DNA of 64,000 nucleotides from Leptotrichia sp. HSP-342 (lineage in GTDB: Bacteria; Fusobacteriota; Fusobacteriia; Fusobacteriales; Leptotrichiaceae): contig NZ_CP165646.1 in the NCBI RefSeq assembly GCF_041199995.1, positions 1,550,001 to 1,614,000 of the forward strand, in the 5' to 3' direction. This document shows, in pieces, positions 8,526 through 18,068 of this stretch; the first letter of the stretch is position 1; each line of letters opens with the position of its first letter. The notes beneath the pieces were generated by a model. That model did no database searches. It worked only from the letters and a program-made list of their open reading frames with translations, and was not told where the DNA came from. A program made the position numbers and the translations under genes.

Positions 8526-9422
8526 TTATCTATCATTTGAAGCAGCAATCATTCTAATTGTATGTCTTACACCTCTTATGGCGATTGACAGTTCCATTAT
8601 ATTTTCATAATTTGCAACTCCTGAATATCCAGCATCTCCAATATGCTGAATATCCACTCCCGCAATTTTATTCATTATTGCTATTTGTCTTATTGTTTCT
8701 CTTGTGGAGCTTTCTTGACTTGTTCCTATCGCAGACATTGATAATGCTCCATTTTCCTTAATAAATCTTACAGCCTTTATCATTTCATCTTGAGTAAAGC
8801 CAGGTACTGTTCCCACAGCTGGAAGCATAATAACATCTGCACCGCTTTCAATAAATTCTTTTACAACATCTAAATTTGCGACAGGTTCATCAACTCCTGC
8901 TGAATGCATTTTCCCTGCGATTACCATTCCACTAAAATATTTTTTAGCCTGTTTTATTCCTTCTGAAATTCGATTGTTTGTAACTCCCGTACCAGGATTT
9001 CCTGTAAGACATACAAAGTCAAATCCCATTTCCTCTATTTTTTTTAATGTTGCTTCAGAACACATTCTTCCTTCAGGAATAATCTCTATTTCCTCCATCA
9101 TATCCGCATTCAAGTCTACAGGCTCAAGATTCAGACCTACTGGTCTACCTGTAAGCTTTTTTAAAAGCTTTATTGGTTCATCACTTTCAGGCAAAGCTGC
9201 TATAACAGGATTATACACATCTAATCCATTCAATAATATAAGATCTGCTCCAAATGCTCTTGCTAATTCGCTATTTGTAACATCTCCTGTAACGCTTCTT
9301 CTTCCTGTAACATTTTCTGAAAGCACTGTTCTTCCTTCACTTGCTTTAATTGCATTTTTTAAATCTTGTCCTGACATTTTACTAAAATCACTAGTAAAAC
9401 AACTTAATAATCTTTTTCCCAT
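8526..9422 (-). CDS. TIM-barrel protein associated with PTS operons (DUF7916-like)
   Basis: 298-residue soluble protein, first gene of the PTS set, 51 bases before IIB. Repeated beta-alpha units and glycine-rich turns (GADLILLNGLD, GFDFVCLTGNPGTGV, GADVIMLPAVGTVPG, GVDIQHIGDAGYSG) indicate a phosphate-binding TIM barrel of the PEP phosphonomutase / aldolase-like class. Homologues are often mislabelled as HAD hydrolases, but no HAD motif is visible. It probably acts on the phosphorylated sugar or its product. The GGAGG upstream of the ATG at 9422 supports the start. Function is not established from sequence. Confidence 0.65.
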   Translation of the reverse strand: MGKRLLSCFTSDFSKMSGQDLKNAIKASEGRTVLSENVTGRRSVTGDVTNSELARAFGADLILLNGLDVYNPVIAALPESDEPIKLLKKLTGRPVGLNLEPVDLNADMMEEIEIIPEGRMCSEATLKKIEEMGFDFVCLTGNPGTGVTNNRISEGIKQAKKYFSGMVIAGKMHSAGVDEPVANLDVVKEFIESGADVIMLPAVGTVPGFTQDEMIKAVRFIKENGALSMSAIGTSQESSTRETIRQIAIMNKIAGVDIQHIGDAGYSGVANYENIMELSIAIRGVRHTIRMIAASNDR

Positions 9423-9550
9423 CTTTTTTCCTCCAATTTTAACTCTATCTTTAAATTCTTCTGCTTTTCACTATCGTTATACCCCACATTTTTCATTTTG
9501 TCAAAAAAAATTTTAATTATTAATTTAATATTTTTTATATTATTTATTAG

Positions 9551-9615
9551 TTGATTTTTTCTTTAATTTAAGATATAATTAAAGAAAGACGAATAGTTAT
9601 TTAGCTTTTTCGTCT
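9551..9615 (+). promoter_or_regulatory. Promoter and inverted-repeat operator of the Rep-like gene
   Basis: TTGATT (9551-9556), 17-base spacer and TATAAT (9574-9579) form a good sigma70 promoter. Immediately after it, AGACGAA (9587-9593) and TTCGTCT (9609-9615) form an inverted repeat at the predicted start site. A second pair, ACGAAA (9661-9666) and TTTCGT (9680-9685), precedes the start codon. Repeated TTTCGTC-like half sites suggest autoregulation. Confidence 0.6.
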
Positions 9616-9701
9616 AATTATAAATACTTTATAATAAAAAAATTTTAATATAAAAATTAAACGAAACTTATAAATTTTCTTTCGTCAGTTAGGAGAATAG
9701 A

Positions 9702-10898
9702 ATGGATATTTATTTTTCAGAAAAATTTACAAATTTAAAAAATACTATTAATCTTAAATTTTCAAAAAAAATAACAAAAAATGAAAAAAACTTTTTTAAA
9801 TTATTATTCTTTAGAATTGCATCAGATTATTCATTTTTAGAAAAAGCTGAAATTAGATTTGAAGAACTGCTTCCCATACTTGAATTTCCTTCAATTCATG
9901 ATTTTACAACATTTTTTAATGCTTTAATGGAAAAACATATATTTTTTTCTACAGATATGCAATTTTCAGGTTCTTTTGGAATTATTTCATCCTTTATTTT
10001 GCATTCTGACTATTGCCAGATATTTTTTACTGAAGAATTTAAAAACTGTTTTTCTCTCAAAAAAAATTTTTTCTCTCTTCTTGATATTGAAAAATTTATT
10101 TTTATGAATGATTTCTTCTCATTCAGTTTTTATAACAGTATTATTAAAAATTTTAAAGATAAGAACGAAGTTACTCTACCAGTTTCATTAGTAAAAACTT
10201 ACCTAAACGCAAATGATAAATATGAAAGATTTTTTGATTTTGAAAAGTATATTTTAAAAAAAGCTATACTTGATATAAACACTTTTACAGATTTTTCAAT
10301 TGAATATGAAAAAATAAAAGAACACAAAAAAGCAACGAATAAAATTACTTCAATAAGTTTTTATATAAATAAATCAAAACAATCCTACAAGCCTTTTGAT
10401 AATAAAATTTATAAAATGTTGGAACCTATTAAAGAAAAAATTTCCAATCCTGAGGAAATTTACCATCTATTTGTACTTTATGTGTCAAAAAGAGGATATA
10501 AATATGTCTATGATAATATAGATTATGTCAAAAATTCTTTTTCTGAAGATTTTGAAAAGAATTTAAAAAAGGCTCTTATGCTTAATTTAGCTTCAAACAA
10601 TCTAAAACTTTTTGTAAATGTATCAAAAACTGTTAAATCACCAATAGTCCTATTTTACACTCTTACAAGAAAACTTAACAAAATTAAAAGACATTATCCA
10701 AAAATTGAAGAACTTATGTATAACTTTAAATTAAAAAATATTGATTCTATCAGCTATTTTAACGATAATGACTCTTTTGAATTTTCAAATAAATATATTA
10801 GAATTTTTGTAAAATATTATTCTAGCAAAAAGTCCATTATTGAAATATATCTTCCAAGCAATATTATCGAAAAAATTAAACTAGAAAAGGAAATTTAA
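9702..10898 (+). CDS. Rep_3-type replication-initiator-like protein (orphan, chromosomal)
   Basis: 398-residue protein with the two winged-helix layout of plasmid initiators (RepB/Rep_3): an N-terminal helical WH1-like part (about 1-115) and a WH2 with the diagnostic run FEKYILKKAILDINTF (179-194), then EYEKIKEHKK and ITSISFYI (up to about 222). The C-terminal 170 residues are lysine-rich and match nothing I recognise. AGGAGA five bases upstream fixes the start. No other plasmid maintenance gene is near, and it is bounded by a terminator and a divergent metabolic operon. It may be a domesticated initiator used as a transcription factor, or a remnant of an integrated replicon. Confidence 0.65.
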   Translation: MDIYFSEKFTNLKNTINLKFSKKITKNEKNFFKLLFFRIASDYSFLEKAEIRFEELLPILEFPSIHDFTTFFNALMEKHIFFSTDMQFSGSFGIISSFILHSDYCQIFFTEEFKNCFSLKKNFFSLLDIEKFIFMNDFFSFSFYNSIIKNFKDKNEVTLPVSLVKTYLNANDKYERFFDFEKYILKKAILDINTFTDFSIEYEKIKEHKKATNKITSISFYINKSKQSYKPFDNKIYKMLEPIKEKISNPEEIYHLFVLYVSKRGYKYVYDNIDYVKNSFSEDFEKNLKKALMLNLASNNLKLFVNVSKTVKSPIVLFYTLTRKLNKIKRHYPKIEELMYNFKLKNIDSISYFNDNDSFEFSNKYIRIFVKYYSSKKSIIEIYLPSNIIEKIKLEKEI

Positions 10899-10901
10899 TA
10901 T

Positions 10902-10947
10902 TATACTCAATCCATTTAAAATGGAATTACTAAAAATTATACATTAA
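10902..10947 (-). repeat. MITE-like element, truncated copy
   Basis: Starts TATACTCAATCCATTTAAAAT and resembles the first ~46 bases of copy 4, then loses similarity before the middle of the element. It lies 4 bases after the Rep-like gene stop. An old, decayed copy. Confidence 0.6.
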
Positions 10948-10988
10948 ACAAAACTTTAATTGATTAAATTAATTAAGAATAAAAATAA

Positions 10989-11036
10989 TAAAAACTGTCC
11001 AATATTCCTTTTTTAAGAATAAAAAGACAGTTTTTT
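10989..11036. terminator. Bidirectional terminator
   Basis: AAAACTGTC pairs with GACAGTTTT around an AU-rich loop, with T runs on both strands. It serves the Rep-like gene (+) and the HAD gene (-). Confidence 0.85.
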
Positions 11037-11053
11037 CTTTTTTTATTTTTAAA

Positions 11054-11725
11054 TTACAGATTATCTATTGATATTTCCGTAAAATCTTTTATAACATACG
11101 AAACTCCATCAATTGATGATAATTTATTGGTATCGAGTGTTGAAGAAACAGCTATAATTTTTGAAGCATTTGCTCTCTTTGCCGCCTCTATTCCAAGTAT
11201 TGCATCTTCAAATACTGCACAGTTCTCAATATCTACATTTATATTTTTTGCAGCTTTCAAAAAAATATCTGGTTCTGGCTTTCCTTTAAAACTTCCGTCA
11301 GTATAAACAACTTTATTTATATCAAACCATTTTCCCAAATTTAGATGTTCAAAATAAAATTTTACATTGCTTATCGGAGCACCTGTTGCTATAGTAATTG
11401 GAATACCAGCCTCTTTTAACTTATTAAGAAATTCTGGCAATCCTTTTACTAATTTGAACATTTTCTCATCTTTTAGGCACATATCCCGATACATGCTTTC
11501 CTTTTCTTCTCCTAGTTTTTGAACTTCTTCATTTGAAAAATCTTTGTTAAAAAAGTATGAAAGTACAGTTTTATTATTTCCACCATGAATATACTTATGA
11601 ATTTCTTCATTTGTTATTTCCCTACCAATTTTGCTTCTTAAAAATTTTTTCCATACATCTTCCTGTAAAGCACTATCAAAAAGCATTGTTCCATTAAAAT
11701 CAAATAATATCCCTTTTATTTTCAT
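11054..11725 (-). CDS. HAD-superfamily phosphatase / beta-phosphoglucomutase-like protein
   Basis: 223-residue HAD subfamily I protein. Motif I is FDFNGTM (residues 8-14), motif II IATGAP, motif III Lys in FKGKPEP, motif IV VFEDAILGIEAAKRA. The second Asp of the usual DxD is Asn here, which removes the general acid/base of phosphoglucomutases; many FDFNGT proteins are phosphatases. It is the last gene of the alpha-glucoside set, about 100 bases after the GH13 gene, so a sugar-phosphate substrate is likely. Confidence 0.75.
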   Translation of the reverse strand: MKIKGILFDFNGTMLFDSALQEDVWKKFLRSKIGREITNEEIHKYIHGGNNKTVLSYFFNKDFSNEEVQKLGEEKESMYRDMCLKDEKMFKLVKGLPEFLNKLKEAGIPITIATGAPISNVKFYFEHLNLGKWFDINKVVYTDGSFKGKPEPDIFLKAAKNINVDIENCAVFEDAILGIEAAKRANASKIIAVSSTLDTNKLSSIDGVSYVIKDFTEISIDNL

Positions 11726-11824
11726 TTTTCCTCCAAGTAAGCAAAAAATATTGATTATTTTAAAATATTACTTTCAATTTTATTTTTTTCCAATTTATAT
11801 CAGAAAGTTTTACCTTAAATTTTA

Positions 11825-13567
11825 TTATAAAATTTGGACTAATAAACTTTGATATCCTTCAAGAACTAACACTTTTCCGTCATTTTCAATATTCCCATAA
11901 TTATTAATCAAAATATCTCCTAATTTGATTTCTTTTTTACCAATATTTTTGGCAATTTTACTTAATTCCACTTCCTGTTTTTTATCAGAAAAATTATTAA
12001 TACAAAGAACTTTCTGATTTTCATATTTTCTTATATACGCGATTATTTTATCATTTCCTAATTCTACTGGAATAAATTCCCCAAAAATCAAACAATCTGA
12101 ATATTTTCCATTTTGCCGTAAATCAATCATTTTTTTATAATGGGCAAAAATTGAATCTTCATTATTTATTTGAGATTCTGCATTCACTTTTTTATGACTT
12201 CCAGTCAATTCTATCCATGCTTTTACATTCTCATCTTTTGAAAATCCTGCATTTTTACTGCTATTCCATTGGAAAGGTGTTCTTGAATTGTCACGGCTTC
12301 TTTTGTTTACAAAATATAGTGCTTCTTCAGGCGAAAATCCTTCTCCCAATGCTCGTTGATACTGATCTTTACTGGCAATATCATCAAACTGTTCTATATC
12401 AGTTCTCTCAAAATTGTCCATTCCTATTTCCTGTCCCTGATAAATAAACGGTGTCCCGCGTAAAAAGAAAAATAATGTTGCAAGTAATTTTGCATTTATT
12501 TCATTTGCTTTTTTCCCTAAAAATTTATTCAAACTTCTTGGTAGGTCATGATTTTCCAAAAATGGTGCTCCCCATCCATATTTCTGCTGTGTCAACTGAC
12601 TCTCAAAAATTTTGTCTCTTAATTCTTTCACTTTCACATCCTGCACTGAATAATAAAATCCTTCCTTTGCCATATCCAAATCAGAATAACTAAAATCAAA
12701 AATCATTGAAAAAAATCCATCTGCACCAATAAAATCATTGTATCTTTCGTATTCCAGCAAAGGTGTTTCAGCTACAGTCATGCAGTTATATTTTTTAAAA
12801 GTTTCTTGTGCCAATTCTCCCAAAAATTCCTCAATTCCCGGCTGATTTAAAGTATACTTTATATTATGTGCAAATCCATCTGCTCCATCAACAGGCAAAT
12901 CTAAGTAATCCTTATCTTTTTTTATTGAATTTATGGCATCTACTCTGAATCCAGCTATTCCCTTTTCTAGCCAGTAATTTACCATTTTATAAAGTTCTTC
13001 TCTTACTTCAGCATTTTCCCAATTTAAATCAGGCTGTTTCTTTGAAAATAAATGTAAATAATACATTTCATTCCCATTTTCATCAGTTTCTCCTTCAACC
13101 TTTTCCCAAGCAGAACCTCCAAAATGGCTTCTCCAGTTTGTTGGTGGCAGTCCATTTTTTCCTCTTTTAAAAATATAATAATTTCTATACTTGCTTTCAG
13201 GATTTCTTAATGCTTCCAAAAACCACTCATGCTCATCAGAAGTATGATTAATTACTAAATCTAAAATTATCTTTATTCCTCTTTTTTCCGCCTCTACAAT
13301 TAATCTTTCTAAATCTTCCTTTGTTCCAAATTCAGGATTTATATCATAATAATCAGAAATATCGTATCCATTGTCATCCATTGGCGACTTATACACAGGA
13401 CAAATCCAGATAAGAGTTATCCCCAGTTCTTTTAGATAGTCCAATTTTTCAGTAATTCCGTTCAAATCTCCAATTCCATCATTGTTGCTATCATAAAAAC
13501 TTCTTGGATATATTTGATATCCAACTTCTTTTTTCCACCATTTTTTATCTAGTTTTTTTGTATCCAT
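11825..13567 (-). CDS. GH13 alpha-glucosidase (oligo-1,6-glucosidase / MalL type)
   Basis: 580-residue cytoplasmic glycosidase. It has the (beta/alpha)8 motifs of GH13 subfamily 31: DLVINHTSDEHEWF (region I), GFRVDAI with nucleophile Asp210, MTVAETP with acid/base Glu267, and FLENHDLPR with transition-state Asp341. There is no signal peptide. It follows malH after a 124-base gap that holds a terminator-like hairpin, so its expression may be lower than malH. It probably hydrolyses isomalto- or malto-oligosaccharides; a phosphorylated substrate cannot be excluded because of the PTS context. Confidence 0.9.
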   Translation of the reverse strand: MDTKKLDKKWWKKEVGYQIYPRSFYDSNNDGIGDLNGITEKLDYLKELGITLIWICPVYKSPMDDNGYDISDYYDINPEFGTKEDLERLIVEAEKRGIKIILDLVINHTSDEHEWFLEALRNPESKYRNYYIFKRGKNGLPPTNWRSHFGGSAWEKVEGETDENGNEMYYLHLFSKKQPDLNWENAEVREELYKMVNYWLEKGIAGFRVDAINSIKKDKDYLDLPVDGADGFAHNIKYTLNQPGIEEFLGELAQETFKKYNCMTVAETPLLEYERYNDFIGADGFFSMIFDFSYSDLDMAKEGFYYSVQDVKVKELRDKIFESQLTQQKYGWGAPFLENHDLPRSLNKFLGKKANEINAKLLATLFFFLRGTPFIYQGQEIGMDNFERTDIEQFDDIASKDQYQRALGEGFSPEEALYFVNKRSRDNSRTPFQWNSSKNAGFSKDENVKAWIELTGSHKKVNAESQINNEDSIFAHYKKMIDLRQNGKYSDCLIFGEFIPVELGNDKIIAYIRKYENQKVLCINNFSDKKQEVELSKIAKNIGKKEIKLGDILINNYGNIENDGKVLVLEGYQSLLVQIL

Positions 13568-13603
13568 ATTTTCTCCTTTTTCAGAATTATTTTATATTAT
13601 CAA

Positions 13604-13668
13604 TAAAAAGATTATCTCACAAGTTAAGAATAATTCGTAAATAAATTTTTAAACTTTTGAGATAATCC
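13604..13668 (-). terminator. Terminator or attenuator between malH and the GH13 gene
   Basis: On the minus strand GATTATCTCAAAAGTT pairs almost perfectly with AACTTGTGAGATAATC and is followed by TTTTT. It lies after malH and before the GH13 start, so it either ends the malH transcript or allows partial read-through. Confidence 0.75.
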
Positions 13669-13691
13669 TATAAATTAAGTATATTTGTTAA

Positions 13692-15020
<1,329 letters not shown>

Positions 15021-15072
15021 TCATCTCCATTTCTATTTTTATTTTTATTAATTTTTATTTCTTATTTACGTC

Positions 15073-15158
15073 ATTATATTAACATACTTTTTTTAAAAAG
15101 TCAACACTTTTATATAAATCTTTTTGAATATTTTTAAAGAATTATATAAATCTTTTTT
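15073..15158 (-). promoter_or_regulatory. malH promoter with two TTATATAAATC sites
   Basis: Minus-strand TTGACT (15099-15104), 17-base spacer and TAATAT (15076-15081). Just upstream is TTATATAAATCTTTTT at 15110, repeated at 15142, 32 bases or about three helical turns apart. These are candidate binding sites for the divergent GntR protein. A similar TTTATATAAAT (15406-15416) overlaps the regulator's ribosome-binding region. Confidence 0.55.
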
Positions 15159-15165
15159 ATTTTTG

Positions 15166-15194
15166 TTGATATTTACTCTTATTTAGTGTATAAT
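15166..15194 (+). promoter_or_regulatory. Probable promoter of the GntR regulator gene
   Basis: TTGATA (15166-15171), 17-base spacer and TATAAT (15189-15194), a near-ideal sigma70 promoter. It implies a leader of about 215 bases before the regulator's ATG; I see no small gene or clear riboswitch in that leader. Confidence 0.5.
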
Positions 15195-15418
15195 TACAAT
15201 AGTAGTATTGATATTTATAGTAAGTATAATTTAAATGTGACCAAAAACTTAAGTTATATCTGTATCTAATTTACATATTTTCTCCAAATTGGGTTAACTA
15301 TGATTTCAAAAATTACAATTATTCTACTTAAATCTTAACTTTATTCAATTTTTCTCAATTTAGCTTTCAAAAGATTTAAGTATATACAAAATATTTTATG
15401 AAAGGTTTATATAAATGA

Positions 15419-16126
15419 ATGAAAAAATATGAAAAAGTATATCACGATATTAAAGAACAAATTAAAAATGGAACTCTGAAATCAGGAGATTTTTTAAAAA
15501 AAGAAGATGACTTAGCAATAGACTATAATTTTTCCAAACTTACTGTAAGAAAAGCACTTTCTATGTTAGAAAGAGAAGGTCTTATACAAAAAGTAAAAGG
15601 GAAAAAATCAATTGTGCTAGAGAAAAAAAATCTAGAAAACATCTCTCTAACTTCCATTCAGACTGTACAAGAAATTAGCAAACTTCAAAATATCAATCTT
15701 GAAACTAACTTAATTAGTTTATATATTGTTCAAGGAGTAGAAAAGTTGATGGAGGAATTTCAAGTATCTGAAAGCGCTGATTTTTACAAAGTTGTACGTA
15801 CTAATTCGTTAGATGGCGAAATTTTAAATTATTCTACCAGTTTTTTTGACAGAAGAATCGTACCTTTTCTAAACGAAGAAATAGCAAAAAGATCAATATA
15901 TGAGTATCTAGAAAACGAACTTAAGTTAAAAATAGCTTATTCACGTAGAGATATTAGTTTTAGAAAAATTACTCCTGAGGAGCAAAAATATCTTAAACTA
16001 AAGGATATAAATATGGTTGTAGTTATTGAAACTCATGCATATCTCTCAAATGGGACACTGTTTCAATATGAAACAATAATTCATCATCCTGAAAAATTTA
16101 CTTTTAGTGCCATTGCAAAAAGATAA
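15419..16126 (+). CDS. GntR-family transcriptional regulator with UTRA domain (alpha-glucoside regulator)
   Basis: 235-residue regulator of the HutC/TreR type. The N-terminal winged helix (about 1-70) contains FSKLTVRKALSMLEREGLIQ followed by the wing KVKGKKSIVL; the UTRA effector domain (about 85-230) ends with FQYETIIHHPEKFTFSAIAKR. It lies between malH (divergent) and the PTS IICB gene (convergent), so it very likely controls this regulon in response to a sugar phosphate. A close paralogue of the same length lies at 51249-51956; the two share SLTSIQT, SLYIVQGVE, SIYEYLENEL and the AIAKR end. Confidence 0.92.
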   Translation: MKKYEKVYHDIKEQIKNGTLKSGDFLKKEDDLAIDYNFSKLTVRKALSMLEREGLIQKVKGKKSIVLEKKNLENISLTSIQTVQEISKLQNINLETNLISLYIVQGVEKLMEEFQVSESADFYKVVRTNSLDGEILNYSTSFFDRRIVPFLNEEIAKRSIYEYLENELKLKIAYSRRDISFRKITPEEQKYLKLKDINMVVVIETHAYLSNGTLFQYETIIHHPEKFTFSAIAKR

Positions 16127-16141
16127 GTATTTTAAAAATAA

Positions 16142-16216
16142 AAGAAAGAACTTTCTTAAGTCTTATATTTTAAAACTTTAAAATTTTTGACTTTTGAAAA
16201 TTCTTTCTTAATTTTT
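16142..16216. terminator. Bidirectional terminator between the GntR gene and the PTS gene
   Basis: AAGAAAGAACTTTCTTAAGTC can pair with GACTTTTGAAAATTCTTTCTT, with a T run after it on the + strand and an A-rich run before it for the minus strand. Confidence 0.75.
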
Positions 16217-16255
16217 TTATAAGATTTAAATTTAATTATTTATCAAATTTTATTT

Positions 16256-17848
16256 TTATCCTTTTTTCATCATTTCTTCAATTCTTTCTCTTACTTGAGG
16301 TACTGACAATCCGATGATTACTTGAATAGCTGATCCTTTTCTAACTACACCATGAGCTCCTGCTGCTTTAAATGCTGCATCTGGCGATAATTTACTTGGA
16401 TCTTTTACACTTACTCTAAGTCTAGTTGCACAGTTATTAAGTTCTTCGATATTTTCTCTTCCACCTAATGCTTCAAGAATGATTGCACCTTTTTGAGCAT
16501 ATTCATCTCCACCAGCTATGGCTGCTGCACCTTGTGCTCCACCTTCACCGTGTTTAGCTTTATAATCAGCTTTAGTATAAAGTTTCATTTCTTCATCTTC
16601 ATCTTCTCTACCTGGAGTTTTCAAATCCATTTTTTGAATTAAGAACTTAAATACAAAGAAATATATTACTGTAAATATTAATCCTATTATTATTTGAGTA
16701 AATACTGTTCCCGAGTGATTTTTAAACATTGGAACCCAGTTTAGGAATAAGAAGTCAAGTAATCCTCCACCCATATTTCCAACTACTCCAAAAGCATACA
16801 TTGTTGCTGCCATTGTTGCCGCTAAAAATGCGTGAACTGCAAACAATACTGGAGCTATAAACAAAAACGTAAATTCTAATGGTTCAGTTATACCTGAGAT
16901 TACTGCTGTAAATACTATAGGTATTAATAATGCCGCTACAACTTTTTTCTTATTAGGTTTTGCTGTAGCATACATAGCAAGAGCTATCCCTGTTGCACCA
17001 AATATTTTTGAGTTTCCATGTAACGCAAATCCACCTTGTGGAAATAAAGATTTCAATGATTGTGTGCTTTGAGCAAATTCTTTTATATGTTCAACCCAGT
17101 AAACTTGGATTCCGTTAGGAACAGCTGCCGGTCCGAATATGAATGGCGTGTAAACAAAGTGATGCAGTCCTGTTGGAATCAATATTCTTTCTAAGAATGT
17201 ATAAATCCATACTCCAAATACTCCTGAAACTTTCATAAATCCTTGCATTGCACCAATTCCCAATTGAACTTTAGGCCAAATTAATACTGTTAAGAATGCA
17301 CAAGGAATCATAACTACAAATCCTACCATGTATACAAATACTGAACCTTGGAATACTCCTAAGAAATCAGGTAATTTTTGATCAAAATATTTATTATGCA
17401 GATATACTACTAATGCTGCTATCAAGATACCACCAAATAAGTTTGTGTCTAATGTTGGAACTCCACCTATTGCAGCATATCCTGTTACTTTATCTGCTAC
17501 CATTTTAGCTGTATCTACTCCAGAAAACACTTTTAATATTGCAGCTACAAAATAGTTAAATGTCATGTATAATGCAAATGTTTCCATACATGCTCTGGCA
17601 TTTGTTTTTGTTGCTAAACTTATTGGTAACCCTATCGCGAATAATAACGGCATTTGTCTAAATACAGTCCAAGCACCTTCTTGAACTACATACCAAAAAC
17701 TGTGCCATATTGTCCCTTCGTTAGCAATATTTCCCATAACTTGTGTATTAGTAAATACAGAAGACAATCCTACGACTATCCCAGTGAATGCAAACAATAG
17801 AACTGGTGCCATCATCGCTCCACCGAATCGTTGAATTTTTTTCATCAT
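16256..17848 (-). CDS. malB: PTS alpha-glucoside (maltose)-specific subunit IICB
   Basis: 530-residue membrane permease of the glucose/maltose PTS superfamily. The N-terminal IIC part (about 1-400) has some ten hydrophobic segments and the conserved loop GITEPLEFTFLF. A linker leads to a C-terminal IIB domain with phosphorylation site Cys473 in LNNCATRLRVSV. No IIA is fused, so a separate glucose-type IIA is needed. It resembles Fusobacterium mortiferum MalB, the partner of MalH. AGGAGGT precedes the ATG by nine bases. Imports and phosphorylates maltose and isomers; the exact sugar range is inferred from the MalH pairing. Confidence 0.93.
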   Translation of the reverse strand: MMKKIQRFGGAMMAPVLLFAFTGIVVGLSSVFTNTQVMGNIANEGTIWHSFWYVVQEGAWTVFRQMPLLFAIGLPISLATKTNARACMETFALYMTFNYFVAAILKVFSGVDTAKMVADKVTGYAAIGGVPTLDTNLFGGILIAALVVYLHNKYFDQKLPDFLGVFQGSVFVYMVGFVVMIPCAFLTVLIWPKVQLGIGAMQGFMKVSGVFGVWIYTFLERILIPTGLHHFVYTPFIFGPAAVPNGIQVYWVEHIKEFAQSTQSLKSLFPQGGFALHGNSKIFGATGIALAMYATAKPNKKKVVAALLIPIVFTAVISGITEPLEFTFLFIAPVLFAVHAFLAATMAATMYAFGVVGNMGGGLLDFLFLNWVPMFKNHSGTVFTQIIIGLIFTVIYFFVFKFLIQKMDLKTPGREDEDEEMKLYTKADYKAKHGEGGAQGAAAIAGGDEYAQKGAIILEALGGRENIEELNNCATRLRVSVKDPSKLSPDAAFKAAGAHGVVRKGSAIQVIIGLSVPQVRERIEEMMKKG

Positions 17849-17903
17849 AGTTGAATACCTCCTAAAAATTTTTATATATTTGATTTATTTTTTCCTTATT
17901 TTA

Positions 17904-17946
17904 AATATACCACACTTTTTTAAATTGTCAATACATTTACGTATAT
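17904..17946 (-). promoter_or_regulatory. malB promoter with operator ATATACGTAAATGT
   Basis: Minus-strand TTGACA (17926-17931), 16-base spacer and TATATT (17904-17909). Directly upstream of the -35 box is the 14-mer ACATTTACGTATAT (17933-17946 on the + strand), which occurs again next to the malQ promoter. The TACGTA core is palindromic, as expected for a dimeric GntR regulator. Confidence 0.65.
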
Positions 17947-17964
17947 CTTTTTTCAAATTTTTTT

Positions 17965-18004
17965 GCAAAAAAATAATCGCTGTATAAAAAAACAACGATT
18001 ATTA
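17965..18004 (-). terminator. Terminator of the EEP hydrolase transcript
   Basis: On the minus strand AATAATCG pairs with CGATTATT and is followed by seven T. It separates the 18-24 kb cluster from the malB promoter. Confidence 0.75.
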
Positions 18005-18068
18005 CTGAAATTATACCTGTATTTAGAATTATACTTTCATTTTAAAATTATTATTTCTTCATTTAAAT

